A stretch of DNA of 64,000 nucleotides from Puccinia triticina (Eukaryota > Basidiomycota > Pucciniomycetes > Pucciniales > Pucciniaceae): contig NC_070558.1 in NCBI RefSeq assembly GCF_026914185.1, positions 1,054,001 to 1,118,000 on the forward strand, in the 5' to 3' direction. This document shows positions 60,727 through 64,000 of this stretch, in pieces. Every line of letters begins with the position of its first letter. The stretch's first letter is position 1. The translations under genes and the position numbers were made by a program. The notes beneath the pieces are model-generated. The model saw nothing but the letters and a program-made list of their open reading frames with translations, searched no databases and had not been told where the DNA came from.

Positions 60727-62404
60727 CTTCAGCATTGCGAACGCCTCATCACACTCTTGGGTCCAGTTCCACTCCGCATTCTTACGTGTCAATCTCCGCA
60801 TTGGACTCGCAATTTCCGCAAACCTCTCGATAAACATGCGCACAAAACTACATAACCCAAGGAACTGCAGGATATGAGACGCCGTGCGTGGTTTCGGCCA
60901 ATCCAGTATCTTGTTTCGCTTAGGTTCCGCGACCCGCTGTCCGCCTTTAGACACCTCGTGCCCTAGGACCTCCAGCGCCGGTACACAAACCGCAAACTTC
61001 TTTCCTGACACCGTAAGACCCGCTTCCTTGATCCGAAACAAAACCCACTCCAGCGCCACTGCATACTCCCAGATAAACCGACAAATATTAGGATTTTCCG
61101 CCAACGCCGCTCCGCCGTAATCACTCCTTGGTCCTTTCACGGCCGCATCATCAATAAATATTTGCGCCGTGTGAGGTAACTCGTCCTGAAGGATCCAGGA
61201 CATCTGCGCCCGATACACCGCCACCGAATTGGTAGCCCCCTGCGGAAGCCGAGTAAGCTGCAAGCGCCCCAATTGTGTCTCAAACGCCGTCAGCGGCCTT
61301 GACTCCGCGTGCAATTCCCGCTGGTCGTATCCGCCCATTACGTCCACCAGACCATAGCAAACCCGCCCCGCCATAGTGTCAATGAATTCCTCTATGCGTG
61401 GCGGTAATCCAGTGTCCCGTATAGTGACCGAATTAAGCCGTTGCAAGTCGTGCACGATCCGCAGACTCTTCTTGTCCTGCTTAATTACCGCAAAGATCGG
61501 ACTAGAGTAACTGGAGCATGATTGCTCATACAACCCTGTCCGCAACCGTCCCCGCACCAGTTCCGTCATCTCCCCACAAATCGCCGCCGGTATAGGGATA
61601 GGCCGTATCTGCCATGGCTCATGCGGAACCGTGGGGATTTGATAAGGATCCCCAATGCACCGCTTGAGTAAGCCCCGATCTTCCGGTCTGAATGACAACG
61701 CCTTCTCCCGCAACGTAATAGCTCCGGCCAATAAGTGAAACTCCTCCTCGTGGAGCCATTCCGGTGGCCCAAAGTTGAGACTGGCCATCCGTTCCGCCGT
61801 AATCCGCTTTGTCGGCTCAAACCTTGGCGGAACCCGATGCAGAGGAGTCTTGAACGGATCCCGGCTCCACTTGATCTCCCTCAATGGCGGGTTGAGCTCC
61901 TGCGGCATTGCTACGTTCCGCGGCCGCACCTTCCTCGCCACCGGTTTATACCTTCCACCGTTGACCCGGCCCATTCTTGCTTCACCGTCGTCGCCGATTG
62001 TCCTAGCCACAATCAAACCCCTGCGCGGACGTCTCATTTCGCTCACGACCGTGGCACAATGGTAGGGTTTTGTAGAAAGCCAACTCGGAAGTGCATACTT
62101 GGGAGGACTTACTTGTACACTACTCGCCTCCGCCACGCAGTTCCCGGTTTCCGTACCGATTTTTCCGCCCTCATCCATTCCCGCTTTCCGCTTGTCACTC
62201 GTCCCTGTCGCAGAGTAACGGCTCACCACAGTGGCGCTGGGGTAGTGCTTTGATCCTTCCACACTCAGAGATGCACACGTTGGAAAGCTCACTTTGGTAT
62301 TGGACTGCCTCGCCGTACTTCCGCCAATACCCTCCTGCTTCTTTAATGTCGACCGTCCAGGCTGAGTCAAAGCTCCCTCCGCCCGGATAGCTCGGCCAAC
62401 AACT
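60727..62404 (-). pseudogene. pol: Gypsy-type pol, reverse transcriptase part
   Basis: The frame is entered from gag by a -1 shift at 62404-62411. Reverse transcriptase motifs are RIVHDLQRLNS, YGLVDVMGGYDQ, LTRLPQGATNS and the active site FIDDAAVKG. Then come the connection motif GHEVSKGG and FLGLCSFVRMFI, running into FAMLKDIV where the solo-LTR insertion starts. The N-terminal 200 residues before the RT domain contain a repeated segment (YPSATVVSRYS, YHCATVVSEMR). The reading frame is open, but the polyprotein now ends prematurely in the inserted DNA, so RNase H and integrase are lost from it. Confidence 0.85.
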
Positions 62405-62411
62405 AAAAATC
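62403..62411 (-). promoter_or_regulatory. Candidate -1 frameshift site at the gag stop
   Basis: The minus strand reads GAT TTT TAG at the gag end. Slipping back one base on the five T residues reads through into LVVGRAIRAEG, the start of the pol frame. The pol frame is -1 relative to gag. It is not a canonical X XXY YYZ heptamer, so the exact site is tentative. Confidence 0.4.
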
Positions 62412-63998
62412 CTCCGCAGGAGGCTCTGCACAGTGCTGCGGTGCCCCTTCGCCCACCTCCGTCACCCAATCTCCGCTTTTAGGCTGGCAGATGATCATCT
62501 TGTACTGCTTCCCGTGAGTCCCTTCCACCCGCATCACTTCCTCTTGCCTTGCGGGACAGAAACGCAGTTGCGCTCGGAAAGCAAACAGTGCTGGTTGACC
62601 AAGGATGATCTTGTGAGACCTAGTTACCAAGAACAATAACTTCTTGACCACTTTCGCCACCTCCACGGTCTCCGCCTCCGCTATCCCGTCCACTTCACAA
62701 GTAAACCCGCCCATTGTGCGGATTTTTATGTGAGTCTTCTGCAACACCAAGTTAGCCTCCGACGCCAAATCCGCTGGGAGAATGTTGATCATGGACCCTG
62801 TGTCAATCATAGCCCATTTTGTAACGTTTCCTACCCTCATACTCACGTATCCCAGTGGACAGGATACGGCCGTAGATGGTAGAACGGGAATTGAATCCAG
62901 CAAGTGTCCAAACTCCGCACACTTAACCTCCGCACTTTCCGCGTTAGTGGTGACAGCCGTCGCCGCTGGCTTCCTTTCACCTGACGCCTCCTTCAACACG
63001 CTGATCATCTCGTCCGCCATCACCGGGGAGATTGCCGCCAGCTCCCTCAAGGTAAGGGCTACCGTGGTTTCCGCGCCCATTGCTCGCCGTGCAACTTCTG
63101 CCGCCTTTTTCTTATTGCCCCCCGCCATCGGAGCTACCGGAAGCTGCTTGACCGGCTCCGGTCTGGCTCTAGGAGCGGGAACGGGATCCAAATCCATCTT
63201 CTCCAAACGCTCCCCTAAGAAGACTTCCCCCGTTTGCACGCACTTCACACTGCTGGCCACTGCCGGCGGCTTCCACACCATGCCCTTGACCATCCCAATA
63301 TTCACTTTCCCTTCCACCTCTTTTCCCTTCGCCGAAGTTTGCCCGGCCCGCACCACGTCCCTAGGAACCGGTCCATCCACTGGCGTACAATCCGGCCAAA
63401 AGAAAGCGCGTCCCCACGTGGAAACTTTTCCCGCAGCCCGGTCCGTTTCGAAGTACTCGCACTGATTCCGCATATGGCCAGTTTCCTTGCAGTAGTCACA
63501 CACCGGAGGTCCTCGCCTCCACGGCGGCATCCCGCCAGCCTGCGGAGCACCATCCGTTTGAGGAGCGGCGGGAGCGGCTGCTGGTGGCACGACCGTCTGT
63601 TGTTCCTTTGGTTGCTTGTGCGCCGCTCTCTGCATAAACAGCTTCAATTCTTTCAGCGTATCCGCCAGGTCACTCACGTCCTTGACCGTAACCGGCACCT
63701 GCGGAGCCGGTTCCGCCCTTGCAACTGCATCTCCTTGGCTGTCGTTCATGAGCTCCAACACTTTGAGTTCCGCCTTGACAGCGGAGCGCAGCTCCTTCAT
63801 GCTGGGCAGCAGTTTTGGCCCACCTAGTCGTGGTTTGACCATCAGTCCTTGCTTGTTAAGTCCCCAAAGCACCTTCTCAGTGAAAGTCCGGTCGAATCCC
63901 TTCAAGAAAATCCACTTTGTCGTACCCATATCGGCCGTCATGATCTCATTCTGCTCCAGATACCGCAGAACCTGGTCAAAACTGGTAATGTAGGACAC
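62403..63998 (-). CDS. gag: Gypsy-type gag with aspartic protease
   Basis: 531 residues from ATG 63998, two bases inside the window edge; a longer N-terminus cannot be excluded. The capsid-like N-terminus (MSYITSFDQVLRYLEQ) is followed by a CCHC zinc knuckle (CDYCKETGHMRNQC, about 63490-63450). An aspartic protease carries DTGS in AMIDTGSMINILP (about 62805) and a flap-like region. It ends at TAG 62403. Protease sits in the gag frame, with RT in the -1 frame. The capsid and nucleocapsid package element RNA and the protease cleaves the polyprotein. No stop or frame change seen. Confidence 0.88.
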   Translation of the reverse strand: MSYITSFDQVLRYLEQNEIMTADMGTTKWIFLKGFDRTFTEKVLWGLNKQGLMVKPRLGGPKLLPSMKELRSAVKAELKVLELMNDSQGDAVARAEPAPQVPVTVKDVSDLADTLKELKLFMQRAAHKQPKEQQTVVPPAAAPAAPQTDGAPQAGGMPPWRRGPPVCDYCKETGHMRNQCEYFETDRAAGKVSTWGRAFFWPDCTPVDGPVPRDVVRAGQTSAKGKEVEGKVNIGMVKGMVWKPPAVASSVKCVQTGEVFLGERLEKMDLDPVPAPRARPEPVKQLPVAPMAGGNKKKAAEVARRAMGAETTVALTLRELAAISPVMADEMISVLKEASGERKPAATAVTTNAESAEVKCAEFGHLLDSIPVLPSTAVSCPLGYVSMRVGNVTKWAMIDTGSMINILPADLASEANLVLQKTHIKIRTMGGFTCEVDGIAEAETVEVAKVVKKLLFLVTRSHKIILGQPALFAFRAQLRFCPARQEEVMRVEGTHGKQYKMIICQPKSGDWVTEVGEGAPQHCAEPPAEDF

Positions 63999-64000
63999 AT

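Larger units (their letters stand above)
54966..64000 (-). mobile_element. Ty3/gypsy-type LTR retrotransposon, partial, with nested insertion
   Basis: Minus-strand gag-protease (63998-62403) and pol (62404-60727 plus 59872-57815), with a common composition rich in TCCGC/GCGGA words from about 54966 to the right edge. The left boundary is taken as TGTCGG at 54966, where the gag relic stops, with ATTGA as candidate target site. The 5' LTR lies outside the window, so the boundary is inference. Pol is interrupted by a solo-LTR-like insertion. Confidence 0.7.

Noticed and set aside
62782..63465. 227-codon plus-strand frame opposite gag
   Set aside because: Shadow of the gag-protease frame, which has zinc-knuckle and DTGS motifs on the other strand.

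Overview
The window is eukaryotic and fits a basidiomycete rust fungus (Pucciniales, probably Puccinia or a close relative). The support is short GT-AG introns with CTAAC/CTGAC branch sites, several very small exons, rust-style lineage-specific genes and dense transposon debris. The organism call is inference from gene style; no rRNA or other marker gene is present. No bacterial operon, CRISPR array or rRNA was seen.

Left part (1-24 kb): two Ser/Pro-rich regulatory-looking proteins on the minus strand (one runs off the left edge), then about 2.5 kb without genes. A complete 3.9-kb hAT DNA transposon follows (7976-11893, perfect 8-bp target duplication, multi-exon transposase). Next is a repeat field from 12 to 20 kb: fold-back MITEs, a minisatellite, a tandem-duplicated block carrying a nested 641-bp insertion, and a tRNA-Leu-like sequence. 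A two-exon Ser/Thr protein kinase gene lies at 20.7-23.5 kb beside a 52-G run.

Middle (24-48 kb): a decayed multi-exon rust-type gene (one frameshift, one in-frame stop), a four-exon lineage-specific gene with an internal duplication, then a housekeeping cluster. The cluster holds mitochondrial ClpP (minus) head-to-head with LSM6 (plus), a DHX57/YLR419W-type DEAH helicase, and a secreted laccase-like multicopper oxidase. ClpP and the oxidase regain all their catalytic motifs only if micro-exons of 7-20 nt are included, and these keep phase throughout.

Right part (48-64 kb): a non-autonomous hAT-like element (49134-50266, 8-bp duplication), a decayed gag relic, and a Ty3/gypsy-type retrotransposon on the minus strand running off the right edge. 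It has gag-protease and RT-RNaseH-integrase frames. Its pol is split by an 849-bp solo-LTR-like insertion with a 5-bp duplication. Downstream of pol, on the opposite strand, lies a decayed gene with its own TATA box and an exact Zn2Cys6 cysteine pattern. Genes here act independently; the main themes are housekeeping genes embedded in nested transposons and micro-exon splicing.
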